Shown: positions 44,370-52,386 of the stretch, in pieces
Layout of the letters: every line of letters starts with the position of its first letter
How positions within the stretch are numbered: the stretch's first letter is position 1
Source of the DNA: SIG603 sp964370775
GTDB taxonomy: Bacteria; Bacillota; Clostridia; Oscillospirales; Acutalibacteraceae
Reading direction: 5' to 3'
Length of the DNA stretch: 64,000 nt
Assembly: GCA_964370775.1 (NCBI GenBank)
Contig: CAYJKT010000003.1
Span: 62,001-126,000, forward strand
The notes under the pieces: generated by a model
Seen by the model: only the letters and a program-made list of their open reading frames with translations
What the model was told of the DNA's origin: nothing
Database searches by the model: none
Made by a program: the position numbers and the translations under genes

Positions 44370-46103
44370 TTATAGTCCTCTGTTTACATACTTAGTGTGA
44401 AGAATGTGGTGAGCTTTATGGCTACCAGGCTTCTCTAAGAATTCGTCATAGCATTTCTTAACGATTGGGCTCTCATGGCTTTTTCTTAAAGGCATGTTAG
44501 CGTCTTGATTGTAAAGAGCTGATGCTCTTAATGTCTTAATATCTGTAATATTTCTAACATTTGAGCTTACGATAGGTTGTCCACCACCGTTTACGCAACC
44601 GCCTGGGCAACACATAACTTCAATAATGTGGTAATCTGCCTCGCCGTTTTTAACTCTGTTTAGTAACTCGTGAGCATTTTCAAGTCCGCTAACAGCTGCA
44701 ACTTTAACCTCGATACCAGCAACATTGTATACAGCCTCTTTAATGTTCTTTGTACCACGAATTTCTTTGTAGTCAATACTCTCTTGGCTCTCGCCTGTTA
44801 GAACATCTGCAGCAGTTCTAAGAGCTGCCTCTAAAACACCACCTGTAGCACCGAATATAACGGCAGCACCTGTTGACTCGCCCATAGCTGGGTCAAAAGT
44901 CTCGTTTGGTAGGTTTACAAAGTCTATTTTAGCCATTTTAATCATTCTTGCTAACTCTCTTGTTGTCAAGCTGAAATCAACGTCTTGTAGACCCTCTACT
45001 GCACTTTGGTGGTCTCTGTTTGTCTCGAATTTCTTAGCTGTACATGGCATTACAGAAATTGAAACTATATTTTTAGGGTCAATGCCCTCTTTCTCGGCGT
45101 ACCAAGTCTTGATTAAAGCACCTGTCATTTGTTGAGGTGATTTACATGAACTTAGGTTCTCTATGAACTCTGGGTGGTAATGCTCGCAGAACTTAACCCA
45201 TCCTGGAGAACAAGAAGTAATGATAGGAAGTTTTCCACCATTTTGAACTCTGTCTAGGAACTCTGTAGCCTCTTCCATGATTGTCATGTCAGCGCCAAAG
45301 TCTGTATCAAATACTTTTGTAAAGCCTAGTCTTCTAAGTGCAGCAGCCATTTTGCCTTCTACATTAGTGCCTATTGGCATGCCGAACTCTTCACCTAGAG
45401 CGGCTCTAACAGATGGAGCAGTTTGAACTACAACATATTTATCTGGGTCAGCAATAGCCTCTAAAATTTCGTTGATATAGCTTTTCTCTGTTAATGCGCC
45501 TGTAGGACATACGTTTATACATTGTCCACAGCCAACACAAGTATTTTCAGCTAGTTTAGAGTCAAATGCACAGCCGATTGCTGTATCAAAACCACGGTTG
45601 TTAGCACCAATTACACCAACGTGTTGATTTTGACATGCTGCTACACAACGACGGCAAAGGATACATTTTGAGTTATCTCTTTCTAGGTATAAAGTAGATG
45701 TGTCTTTCTCTGTCGCTGGTTTAACACCATCATATGCAGACTCATCATCAATACCCAACTCGTTACATAGAGTTTGTAATTCACAACTACCGTTTCTTAC
45801 GCATGAAAGACATTTTCTGTCATGAACTGAAAGAAGCATTTGTAGTGTAGTTTTTCTTGATTTTTGTAGCTTTGGAGTATTTGTAAATACTTCCATTCCC
45901 TCGTTTACAGGGTATACACAAGAAGCTACTAGACTTCTAGCGCCTTTAACTTCTACCATACACATACGGCAAGCACCGATTTGGTTTAGGTCTTTTAAGA
46001 AGCAAAGTGTAGGAATGTTTATATTAGCCTGACGTGCAGCCTCAAGAACGGTGATACCGTCTTCAACTTCATAAGGCATATTATTAATTTTAATGTTTAC
46101 CAT
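44370..46103 (-). CDS. hydA: NAD(P)H-linked [FeFe] hydrogenase catalytic subunit HydA/HndD
   Basis: 577 residues from the ATG at 46103 (AAGGGG upstream; an earlier in-frame start at 46166 lies in hydB). Order: plant-type [2Fe-2S] domain (1-75), a His-Cys cluster region, two [4Fe-4S] ferredoxin motifs (CILCRRCVAAC, CVGCGQCINVCP), then the H-cluster motifs TSCSPGW (L1), MPCTAKKFE (L2) and MCCPGGCVNGGGQP (L3). It makes or consumes H2 with electrons from the HydB/HydC partners and ferredoxin, probably by bifurcation. Functional residues are intact. Last gene of the operon. Confidence 0.97.
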   Translation of the reverse strand: MVNIKINNMPYEVEDGITVLEAARQANINIPTLCFLKDLNQIGACRMCMVEVKGARSLVASCVYPVNEGMEVFTNTPKLQKSRKTTLQMLLSVHDRKCLSCVRNGSCELQTLCNELGIDDESAYDGVKPATEKDTSTLYLERDNSKCILCRRCVAACQNQHVGVIGANNRGFDTAIGCAFDSKLAENTCVGCGQCINVCPTGALTEKSYINEILEAIADPDKYVVVQTAPSVRAALGEEFGMPIGTNVEGKMAAALRRLGFTKVFDTDFGADMTIMEEATEFLDRVQNGGKLPIITSCSPGWVKFCEHYHPEFIENLSSCKSPQQMTGALIKTWYAEKEGIDPKNIVSISVMPCTAKKFETNRDHQSAVEGLQDVDFSLTTRELARMIKMAKIDFVNLPNETFDPAMGESTGAAVIFGATGGVLEAALRTAADVLTGESQESIDYKEIRGTKNIKEAVYNVAGIEVKVAAVSGLENAHELLNRVKNGEADYHIIEVMCCPGGCVNGGGQPIVSSNVRNITDIKTLRASALYNQDANMPLRKSHESPIVKKCYDEFLEKPGSHKAHHILHTKYVNRGL

Positions 46104-46116
46104 AAATAATGTCCCC

Positions 46117-47907
46117 TTATCTTTTCTCGATTGCTTTAAATTTACATTTGTCGATACAAGCTCCACACTTAATACATGTAGCAGTATTAATTACATGAGC
46201 CTCTTTTAGTTTGCCTGAAATTGCAGAAACTGGGCAAACTCTTGCACATAAAGTACAACCTTTACACTTATCTTCAATAACATAGTAGTTTGTAAGTGAC
46301 TTACAAGCACCTGCTGGGCAACGTTTCTCTGTAACGTGAGCTATGTACTCATCTCTAAAGAAGTGCATTGTTGAAAGAACAGGGTTTGGAGCAGTTTGAC
46401 CTAGACCACATAGTGAGTTATCTTTAATATATTGACATAGCTCTTCCATTTTGTCTAAATCTTCAAGTGTACCGTTTCCGCTAGTGATCTTCTCAAGCAT
46501 TTCAAGAAGTCTCTTAGTACCAATTCTACATGGTATACACTTACCACAGCTCTCGTCAACTGTAAACTCTAGGAAGAACTTAGCAATGTCAACCATACAG
46601 TTAGTCTCGTCCATAACGATAAGTCCGCCTGAACCCATCATTGAACCGATAGCTAATAGGTTATCATAGTCAATTGCTGTGTCGATTAGAGAAGCTGGGA
46701 TACATCCGCCTGATGGTCCACCAGTTTGAGCAGCTTTAAATGTATGTCCGTCTGGAATACCGCCACCGATTTCTTCTACAACTTCACGAAGAGTAGTTCC
46801 CATTGGAACCTCAACTAGACCTGTATTAACAATTTTACCGCCTAATGCGAAAACTTTTGTACCGGCTGACTTCTCTGTACCAATTCCTTTGAACCAGCTA
46901 GCACCGTTTAATATAATTTGTGGAATGTTTGAGTATGTCTCAACATTGTTTAGAACTGTAGGCTTTTGGAATAGACCCTTAACAGCTGGGAATGGAGGAC
47001 GGCAACGAGGCTCACCTCTTTTACCCTCGATTGAAGTCATAAGAGCTGTCTCTTCACCACAAACGAATGCACCTGCACCTAGTCTAATCTCTAAATCGAA
47101 CTCAAAACCAGTTCCGAAAATATCTTTACCTAATAGACCATACTCACGAGCTTGGTTAATAGCAATCTCTAGTCTCTTAACAGCAATTGGGTACTCGGCT
47201 CTGATATAAACATAACCTTTTGTAGCGCCAATAGCGTAACCAGCTATAGCCATAGCCTCGATAAGAACATGTGGGTCACCCTCTAGGATAGATCTATCCA
47301 TGAATGCGCCTGGGTCTCCCTCATCAGCATTACAACATACATACTTTTGATCTGCTGTGTTAGCAGCAGCAAATTTCCATTTAAGACCAGTTGGGAAACC
47401 AGCACCACCTCTACCTCTAAGGCCTGAAGCTAGCATCTCCTCAACTAATTGCTCTGGTGTCATCTCTGTTAAAACTTTACCTAGAGCTGCATAGCCGTCT
47501 AAAGCTATATATTCGTCGATAACCTCTGGGTTTACAACGCCACAGTTTTTAAGAGCTATACGCATTTGTTTTTCGTAGAACTTTGTCTCGTTTAGAGATT
47601 TAACTGTGTTATCCTCTGAAACTGTCTCTTTGTATAGTAATCTTTTAACTATACGACCCTTTAGTAAATGCTCTTCTACAACCTCTGGGATATCGTCTGG
47701 TGTTACCATGCTATAGAAAGCACCCTCTGGGTATACTATCATGATAGGGCCTAATGCACATAGACCGAAGCAACCTGTTCTTACAACATTAACTTCTTTC
47801 TCTAAACCCTTTGCCTTGATTTCTTCATTTAATTTACTGATTATTACTTCACTGCTTGAAGAGGTACATCCTGTTCCTCCACATACAAGAACGTTAGAAC
47901 GAAACAT
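46117..47907 (-). CDS. hydB: NuoF-like hydrogenase subunit HydB/HndC
   Basis: 596 residues: N-terminal [2Fe-2S] thioredoxin-like domain (1-90, CGGTGCTSSSSE and TGCFGLCALGP), NuoF core with FMN/NADH-binding segments (GLRGRGGAGFPTGLKW, GAGAYICGEE-like GAGAFVCGEE, and SCGKCIPCRIG for a [4Fe-4S] cluster), and two C-terminal ferredoxin motifs (CKGCTLCARVCP, CIKCGACIDKC). It oxidises or reduces NAD(P)H. Encoded between the [2Fe-2S] protein and HydA. Confidence 0.96.
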   Translation of the reverse strand: MFRSNVLVCGGTGCTSSSSEVIISKLNEEIKAKGLEKEVNVVRTGCFGLCALGPIMIVYPEGAFYSMVTPDDIPEVVEEHLLKGRIVKRLLYKETVSEDNTVKSLNETKFYEKQMRIALKNCGVVNPEVIDEYIALDGYAALGKVLTEMTPEQLVEEMLASGLRGRGGAGFPTGLKWKFAAANTADQKYVCCNADEGDPGAFMDRSILEGDPHVLIEAMAIAGYAIGATKGYVYIRAEYPIAVKRLEIAINQAREYGLLGKDIFGTGFEFDLEIRLGAGAFVCGEETALMTSIEGKRGEPRCRPPFPAVKGLFQKPTVLNNVETYSNIPQIILNGASWFKGIGTEKSAGTKVFALGGKIVNTGLVEVPMGTTLREVVEEIGGGIPDGHTFKAAQTGGPSGGCIPASLIDTAIDYDNLLAIGSMMGSGGLIVMDETNCMVDIAKFFLEFTVDESCGKCIPCRIGTKRLLEMLEKITSGNGTLEDLDKMEELCQYIKDNSLCGLGQTAPNPVLSTMHFFRDEYIAHVTEKRCPAGACKSLTNYYVIEDKCKGCTLCARVCPVSAISGKLKEAHVINTATCIKCGACIDKCKFKAIEKR

Positions 47908-47919
47908 ATTTATCCTCCC

Positions 47920-48291
47920 TTATTTTTGAACTGCACCAATAGTATAGGCTGTAACAACATTGCCGTTTACTACATGGTCGTTAATTACTTGAACAGCTTT
48001 ATCGGCATTCATTTTAACATAAGTTGTTTTCTCGCCGTTTTCCTCGATAACTTCCATTACAGGCTCATATTGGCAAATACCTATACATCCTGTTTGTGTT
48101 ACCATAACATCTGCTAAACCTCTTTTTGCTACTTCTTCAACTGCTGCTGCTAAAACAGGTCTTGCGCCTGCTGCAATACCGCAAGTAGCCATACCAACCA
48201 AAATCTTTTTACCTGATCCGTTTTCAGCTCTTACATTTAAGTTTTGTTTAGCTTTATCTCTGATCGCTTGTAATTCTGCTAATGATTTCAT
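47920..48291 (-). CDS. [2Fe-2S] thioredoxin-like ferredoxin (HndB-like)
   Basis: 123 residues from the ATG at 48291; two further in-frame starts lie nine bases or less upstream and no ribosome site decides. Cys positions CGIAAGAR and TGCIGICQYEPV suggest a thioredoxin-fold [2Fe-2S] protein like HndB of NADP-reducing hydrogenases. It probably relays electrons between the NuoE/NuoF-like subunits. Placed between hydB and the ATP-binding protein gene. Confidence 0.87.
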   Translation of the reverse strand: MKSLAELQAIRDKAKQNLNVRAENGSGKKILVGMATCGIAAGARPVLAAAVEEVAKRGLADVMVTQTGCIGICQYEPVMEVIEENGEKTTYVKMNADKAVQVINDHVVNGNVVTAYTIGAVQK

Positions 48292-48346
48292 AAACATCAC
48301 ATCCGTTCAATATTTGAACGTCCTTTCATTAATATAGAAAATTAAT

Positions 48347-48898
48347 TTATTCAGCCGACATATTCTCAGCCAAGTATTCTTTCATCCACAACACAACTTC
48401 AGGCTCATTTAGTGAAACCTCTTCTCCTAAAACAGCCTTAATTTCCCTCGTATCAAAACTATTAGACTTAATCTCCTCGTTCTTAATAAAGGCACGAGTA
48501 TAAAGAAAGTCTATAGCAGTATTAGAAGAAACAATTATCAATACAGTGTCAGATATATCCCCTAGTGGGGTCATATCTATATTAGAAGAGTTAAAACAAG
48601 CCTTTAATGTTGTTCCTACTCCTAAAGTAGAGTTAATCTCAAAATTTCCGCCTGTCATTTCCGCCGCCATTTTAAAGAAAGGTATACCAAGACCTACTTT
48701 TCTTGTAGTTCTTGTGGTGAAAAATGGGTTTGTAACTTCTTCTAATTGTTCTTTTGTCATACCCTTGCCATTATCGTCTATAGATATTGTCATGGTATTA
48801 GTATCAAAATTTTCTTCAATACTTATTTGAATTAAACTTGCATTCGCTTTAATAGAATTTTGAACTATATCTAATATATTTAGCGATAGCTCTCTCAT
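48347..48898 (-). CDS. HATPase_c ATP-binding protein in the hydrogenase operon
   Basis: 183 residues. GHKL ATPase motifs are present: N-box IVQNSIKANA, G1-box DDNGKGM, G2-like VGLGIPFF. No histidine-kinase dimerisation domain or transmembrane segment is present, so it looks like a stand-alone kinase or anti-sigma-like module. Such proteins recur in clostridial hydrogenase operons with unknown role. It overlaps the hydC stop by four bases (ATGA), so the two are translationally coupled. Confidence 0.85.
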   Translation of the reverse strand: MRELSLNILDIVQNSIKANASLIQISIEENFDTNTMTISIDDNGKGMTKEQLEEVTNPFFTTRTTRKVGLGIPFFKMAAEMTGGNFEINSTLGVGTTLKACFNSSNIDMTPLGDISDTVLIIVSSNTAIDFLYTRAFIKNEEIKSNSFDTREIKAVLGEEVSLNEPEVVLWMKEYLAENMSAE

Positions 48899-49392
48899 CC
48901 TTTATATTTAGCTATAACTGCATCTACATCTTCTGGTAGTAGTCTTCCGTATACATCCTCGTTTACAGTGATAACAGGAGCTAGTCCGCAAGCACCGATA
49001 CAACGACATGCAGTTAGTGAGAACATGCCATCTTCTGTGCATTCCTCTGATTTAATTCCTAAAATCTCAACTAATCTGTCAAGAACTTTGTCTGCACCCT
49101 TAACGTAACATGCAGTACCAAGACATACAGAAACATGGTATTTACCCTTTGGTGTAAGTGTAAATTGTGAGTAGAAAGTTGAAACTCCGTATACCTCTTC
49201 AACAGGTACATTAAGCTCAACAGCTATTGTTTTTTGAACCTCAAGTGGCAAGTAGCCGTAAATCTCTTGAGCCTCTTGTAGAGCTGTCATAACAGCACCA
49301 CTTTGAGTTCTTAAGCTGTCAATAACAGCCATCAATTTTTCCTTTTGCTCTGGTGTGTCTTGAAAAGGTAGTGTACTAATTTTTTTAAGCAT
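48895..49392 (-). CDS. hydC: NuoE-like hydrogenase subunit HydC/HndA
   Basis: 165 residues. The NuoE pattern LQEAQEIYGYLPLEVQ is followed by the [2Fe-2S] ligands: CLGTACYVKGAD and TACRCIGACGLAP. It feeds electrons between NAD(P)H and the rest of the complex. GGAGGAAA precedes the ATG, and a Rex-like operator overlaps the promoter upstream. First gene of the five-gene operon hydC, HATPase, hndB-like, hydB, hydA. Confidence 0.95.
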   Translation of the reverse strand: MLKKISTLPFQDTPEQKEKLMAVIDSLRTQSGAVMTALQEAQEIYGYLPLEVQKTIAVELNVPVEEVYGVSTFYSQFTLTPKGKYHVSVCLGTACYVKGADKVLDRLVEILGIKSEECTEDGMFSLTACRCIGACGLAPVITVNEDVYGRLLPEDVDAVIAKYKG

Positions 49393-49433
49393 TATTTTTC
49401 CTCCTTGAATTTGAATGGAAATAAATTAAATTT

Positions 49434-49461
49434 AATGTTAAATAATTCACAAGTTATTATA
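49434..49461 (-). promoter_or_regulatory. Hydrogenase promoter -10 with Rex-like operator
   Basis: On the minus strand TATAAT (49461-49456) is followed at once by TTGTGAATTATTTAACATT (49452-49434), which fits the Rex consensus TTGTGAA-N4-TTAACAA or TTCACAA at most positions. Rex represses fermentative and hydrogenase genes at low NADH/NAD in Firmicutes. Overlap with the start region fits repression. No convincing -35 is visible. Confidence 0.6.
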
Positions 49462-49631
49462 ACAAACATTATTGTATTTTTATTTCCTTAAAAGAAATAA
49501 AACAAATCTTGTGCCTCAAAACATAAAAAAATATTTCTTCATTTTTTGTGAATATTGACGAACAATCTCATATTATACACAATATCATTATTTATTAAGT
49601 TATTTTAGTGTAACTTTAATTAAAAAATTGC

Positions 49632-49660
49632 TTGACAAATCAAGCAAAAAGTTGTATGAT
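49632..49660 (+). promoter_or_regulatory. Sigma-A-type promoter of the gntR gene, with overlapping dyad
   Basis: TTGACA (49632-49637), 17-base spacer and TATGAT (49655-49660). The dyad GCTTGACAAATCAAGC (49630-49645) covers the -35 box and could be the regulator's own operator. Confidence 0.75.
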
Positions 49661-49695
49661 TGTATCACAACATTAATACTTTAGGAGGTGGAAAA

Positions 49696-50055
49696 ATGGC
49701 GTGGGAATTTACAAATGATAAAGCCATCTTTATTCAGATAACAGAGAGAATAAAGCAGGATATTGTAGCGGGAAAATATAAACCTAATGAGAAACTTCCC
49801 ACTGTTAGAGATTTATCTATAATCGCAGGTGTAAACCCAAACACAGTTCAAAGAGCTTTTACAGAAATTGAGCGAATGGGTTTAATTAACACAAGAAGAG
49901 GTGACGGAAGATATGTAAGCGAGGACATAAGCCTTATTGCGTCACAGGCAACGAAAGAGCTTAACGATAAAACCCAAGAATTTGTAGCCTTATTAAGACA
50001 GATGGGTTTTACAGACGAGCAAATTATAGACTCAATTCACAAACACATTAGATAA
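49696..50055 (+). CDS. GntR-family (YtrA-type) regulator
   Basis: 119 residues from the ATG at 49696 (AGGAGGTGG upstream). The N-terminal winged helix includes ITERIKQDIVAGKYKPNEKLPTVRDLSIIAGVNPNTVQRAFTEIERMGLI, and a short helical tail replaces a large effector domain, as in YtrA. YtrA-type repressors control adjacent ABC transporters, which follow at 50299 and 50991. A dispersed repeat (E11) sits between it and the ATPase gene. Confidence 0.9.
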   Translation: MAWEFTNDKAIFIQITERIKQDIVAGKYKPNEKLPTVRDLSIIAGVNPNTVQRAFTEIERMGLINTRRGDGRYVSEDISLIASQATKELNDKTQEFVALLRQMGFTDEQIIDSIHKHIR

Positions 50056-50101
50056 ACTAAAGGCTAAAGACTAAAAGTGAAAGACTAACTTTATAACTTA
50101 T

Positions 50102-50226
50102 TGTAGTGGCGGATATTATCCGCCTAAGAAATTTAGGTAAAATCACGGACTTTTAAGGCGGATATTATCCGCCCCTACATGGCTAAATTTGCTAAGAGGC
50201 ACGTCTGCACTCAGACCCTTCCCTAC
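50102..50226. repeat. Nested TGTAGGGG repeat, inverted relative to E8 (E11)
   Basis: The core 50102-50179 begins TGTAGTGGCGG and ends GCCCCTACA, with its spacer the reverse complement of that in E4/E8. The outer remnant (AAGAGGCACGTCTGCACTCAG ... CCCTTCCCTACA to 50226) matches the reversed left end of E8. Both cores read GATATTATC rather than being exact complements. It lies inside the gntR-ABC operon. Confidence 0.85.
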
Positions 50227-50298
50227 AATTAAGAATTAAGATTACTTATATTCCCTTCACCTTTAGTCATTAGTCAAAAAAAATAGGAGGTAGTTTAA

Positions 50299-50997
50299 GT
50301 GAACAATATTTTAGAAGTTCAAGGAATAAACAAACTTTACAAAAACATTTTAGCTCTTAACAATGTTAGTTTAAACATTGAAAGAGGTAAAATCATAGGT
50401 CTTTTAGGGCCTAACGGTAGCGGTAAAACAACGTTAATCAAGATTATTAACTGTCTTTTAACCGCAGATTCAGGCACCGTATTAGTTAACGGGCAACCAA
50501 TAGGAGTACAAAGCAAAAAGATAATTTCGTATCTACCAGATAAAGTATTTTTAGATCAAAGCAAAACTGTAGAATACTCAATAAAGTATTACCAAGACTT
50601 TTTTGAAGATTTTAGACCAGAGAGAGCCTTGCACATGCTACAAAACCTAAACATAGACATCAAGGCAAAGGTTAGAACTTTATCAAAAGGAACACAAGAA
50701 AAAGTTGGTTTAATTTTAACTATGAGCCGTGAGGCACAGCTTTACATACTTGATGAGCCTATAGCAGGTGTAGACCCCGCTACAAGAGATTATATTTTAA
50801 ACACAATAATAGCAAACTACAACCCAAATGCCTCAATAATTATTTCAACACATTTGATAGCAGACATTGAGCAAATCTTAAGTGATGTAATATTTATAAG
50901 CTATGGAAACATTGTTCTGCATGACAGTGTAGACAATATTAGGGCAAGAGAGCAAAAGAGCATAGACCAATTGTTCAGGGAGGTATTCAGATGTTAA
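50299..50997 (+). CDS. ABC transporter ATPase (YtrB-like)
   Basis: 232 residues from a GTG at 50299 preceded by AGGAGG. Walker A GPNGSGKTT, signature LSKGTQEKVGLI and Walker B LYILDEPIAGVD are intact. It overlaps the permease gene by seven bases. With the YtrA-type regulator it forms a local efflux or antimicrobial-stress unit in related bacteria; substrate unknown. Confidence 0.9.
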   Translation: MNNILEVQGINKLYKNILALNNVSLNIERGKIIGLLGPNGSGKTTLIKIINCLLTADSGTVLVNGQPIGVQSKKIISYLPDKVFLDQSKTVEYSIKYYQDFFEDFRPERALHMLQNLNIDIKAKVRTLSKGTQEKVGLILTMSREAQLYILDEPIAGVDPATRDYILNTIIANYNPNASIIISTHLIADIEQILSDVIFISYGNIVLHDSVDNIRAREQKSIDQLFREVFRC

Positions 50998-51794
50998 TTA
51001 AACTTTTAAAATATGAATTTGCATACATGTTCAAAATTGCGGGACTGTTTTATGCACTAACTGCATTAGTCACACTTTCCATGATTATTCTATCCAACAT
51101 AGACATTACTAACAACGACCTTTTGTCTCAAGTAGCAGTTATAGCACTTATACTGTATGTAACAAACTTAATCGCCTTAGGCGTAGGATGTTTTATAATT
51201 CCTGTTATTAGGTTTTATAAAAATCTGTTTTCATCACAAGGCTACTTAAGCTTTACCATTCCAGTGACACCAACACAGCAACTTTTAGCTAAATTTATAA
51301 CAAGTTTTACAATGATAATAAGCACATACATTGTAATTATGCTTTCTATCTCTGTGTTTTTTGCGACAGCACCTAGCGAGATTACATATTACAATACTAC
51401 TGGCGTAGAATTTGATTTTGTTAAAATATTTGTAGCAGTTATTGTCTTATCTCTTATTGCTACTGCCTCTACCCTAATATGTCTTTACGCTGTGTTTAGC
51501 ATTGGACAAAGATTTAGAAGTAAGATAGGCGCTTCAATAGTTGCTTATATAATCTATTATGTAATAGGTCAAATTCTTCATTTAGCAGTACTTGTACACA
51601 CATTTACATCTAATGCCTCAACATTTATGTATCTAGGTCAATCAACTTATTTGGATGTAGCGACTATAGCAGATCAAGTTATAGGTCTTTACACAGAATT
51701 GCTTTACTATTTGTGCATTCCATCTTTAGCACTTGGAATTGCAGGATTTATTATTGCAAGACATAACTTAAATAAAAAACTAAATTTAGTTTAA
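50991..51794 (+). CDS. ABC-2-type transporter permease
   Basis: 267 residues with about six hydrophobic segments, including AGLFYALTALVTLSMIIL and the SFTIPVTPTQQLLAKFIT loop typical of ABC-2 permeases. Partner of the ATPase encoded just upstream. A terminator follows at 51802. Confidence 0.85.
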   Translation: MLIKLLKYEFAYMFKIAGLFYALTALVTLSMIILSNIDITNNDLLSQVAVIALILYVTNLIALGVGCFIIPVIRFYKNLFSSQGYLSFTIPVTPTQQLLAKFITSFTMIISTYIVIMLSISVFFATAPSEITYYNTTGVEFDFVKIFVAVIVLSLIATASTLICLYAVFSIGQRFRSKIGASIVAYIIYYVIGQILHLAVLVHTFTSNASTFMYLGQSTYLDVATIADQVIGLYTELLYYLCIPSLALGIAGFIIARHNLNKKLNLV

Positions 51795-51801
51795 CATCTA
51801 T

Positions 51802-51838
51802 AAAGTGTAGCTCAAGCAAAAATGAGCTACACTTTTTG
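51802..51838 (+). terminator. Rho-independent terminator of the gntR-ABC operon
   Basis: AAAGTGTAGCTCA (51802-51814) pairs with TGAGCTACACTTT (51823-51835), followed by TTG. Confidence 0.85.
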
Positions 51839-51897
51839 TTAATCACGATTATAGATTTAAATTAATTTGCTAAACTTCACAAAATTTCAAAAATCAA

Positions 51898-52145
51898 TGT
51901 AGGGAGGTGATGCCCAGACGTGCCACTTAGAATTAATTGCGGTAGGGGCGGATATTATCCTCCTAAAAAGTCCGTAATTTCGCCTAAATTTCTTAGGAGG
52001 ATAATATCCGCCCCTACATTAATTTGTGCGTTTTAACGAATTAATTTAAAACCAAAAATCGCAAGAGACACGTCTGGTCCTGTGTGAGCAGCCGAAAACT
52101 AGCGGTTTTAACTAAATTTTCGGACGACCACAGGTCTCCCCTACT
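51898..52145. repeat. Composite TGTAGGGG repeat with compensated core change (E12)
   Basis: A decayed outer end (TGTAGGGAGGTGATGCCCAG) precedes a core element, 51942-52018, in which CCGCC has become CCTCC in the left arm (51961) and GGCGG has become GGAGG in the right arm (51998), keeping the pair. After AAGAGACACGTCTGG follows a partial CGACC-type element (about 52060-52145) like E9 reversed. Nothing gene-like in 51839-52260. Confidence 0.85.
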
Positions 52146-52260
52146 ACTTTATTAAATTAAAAACTTTACAATTGATTATATTTCCTACATCGCTTTCCTT
52201 TGATTTGTGTGAACTGTAGAAAACACAATATACATTTTATGAATTATGCACAATCCCAAA

Positions 52261-52326
52261 AACGCTATGTTAAAAGATAGCGTTTTTTGTTACATAAGAC
52301 AGCGTTTTTTGTTACATTGCTGTCTT
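52261..52326. other. Two hairpins before the second beta-helix gene, one overlapping its -35
   Basis: AACGCTAT (52261-52268) pairs with ATAGCGTT (52277-52284), followed by TTTTG, a terminator form. A second stem, AAGACAGC (52296-52303) with GCTGTCTT (52319-52326), ends in the -35 box. Both loops share CGTTTTTTGTTACAT, a small duplication. Confidence 0.55.
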
Positions 52327-52353
52327 GTCTTTTGTATTAAGATATTGTATAAT
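52325..52353 (+). promoter_or_regulatory. Sigma-A-type promoter of the second beta-helix gene
   Basis: TTGTCT (52325-52330), 17-base spacer, TATAAT (52348-52353), 33 bases before the ATG, which has GGAGG as ribosome site. Confidence 0.75.
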
Positions 52354-52386
52354 ACAAACAAATAATTAATTTATGGAGGAACTATT

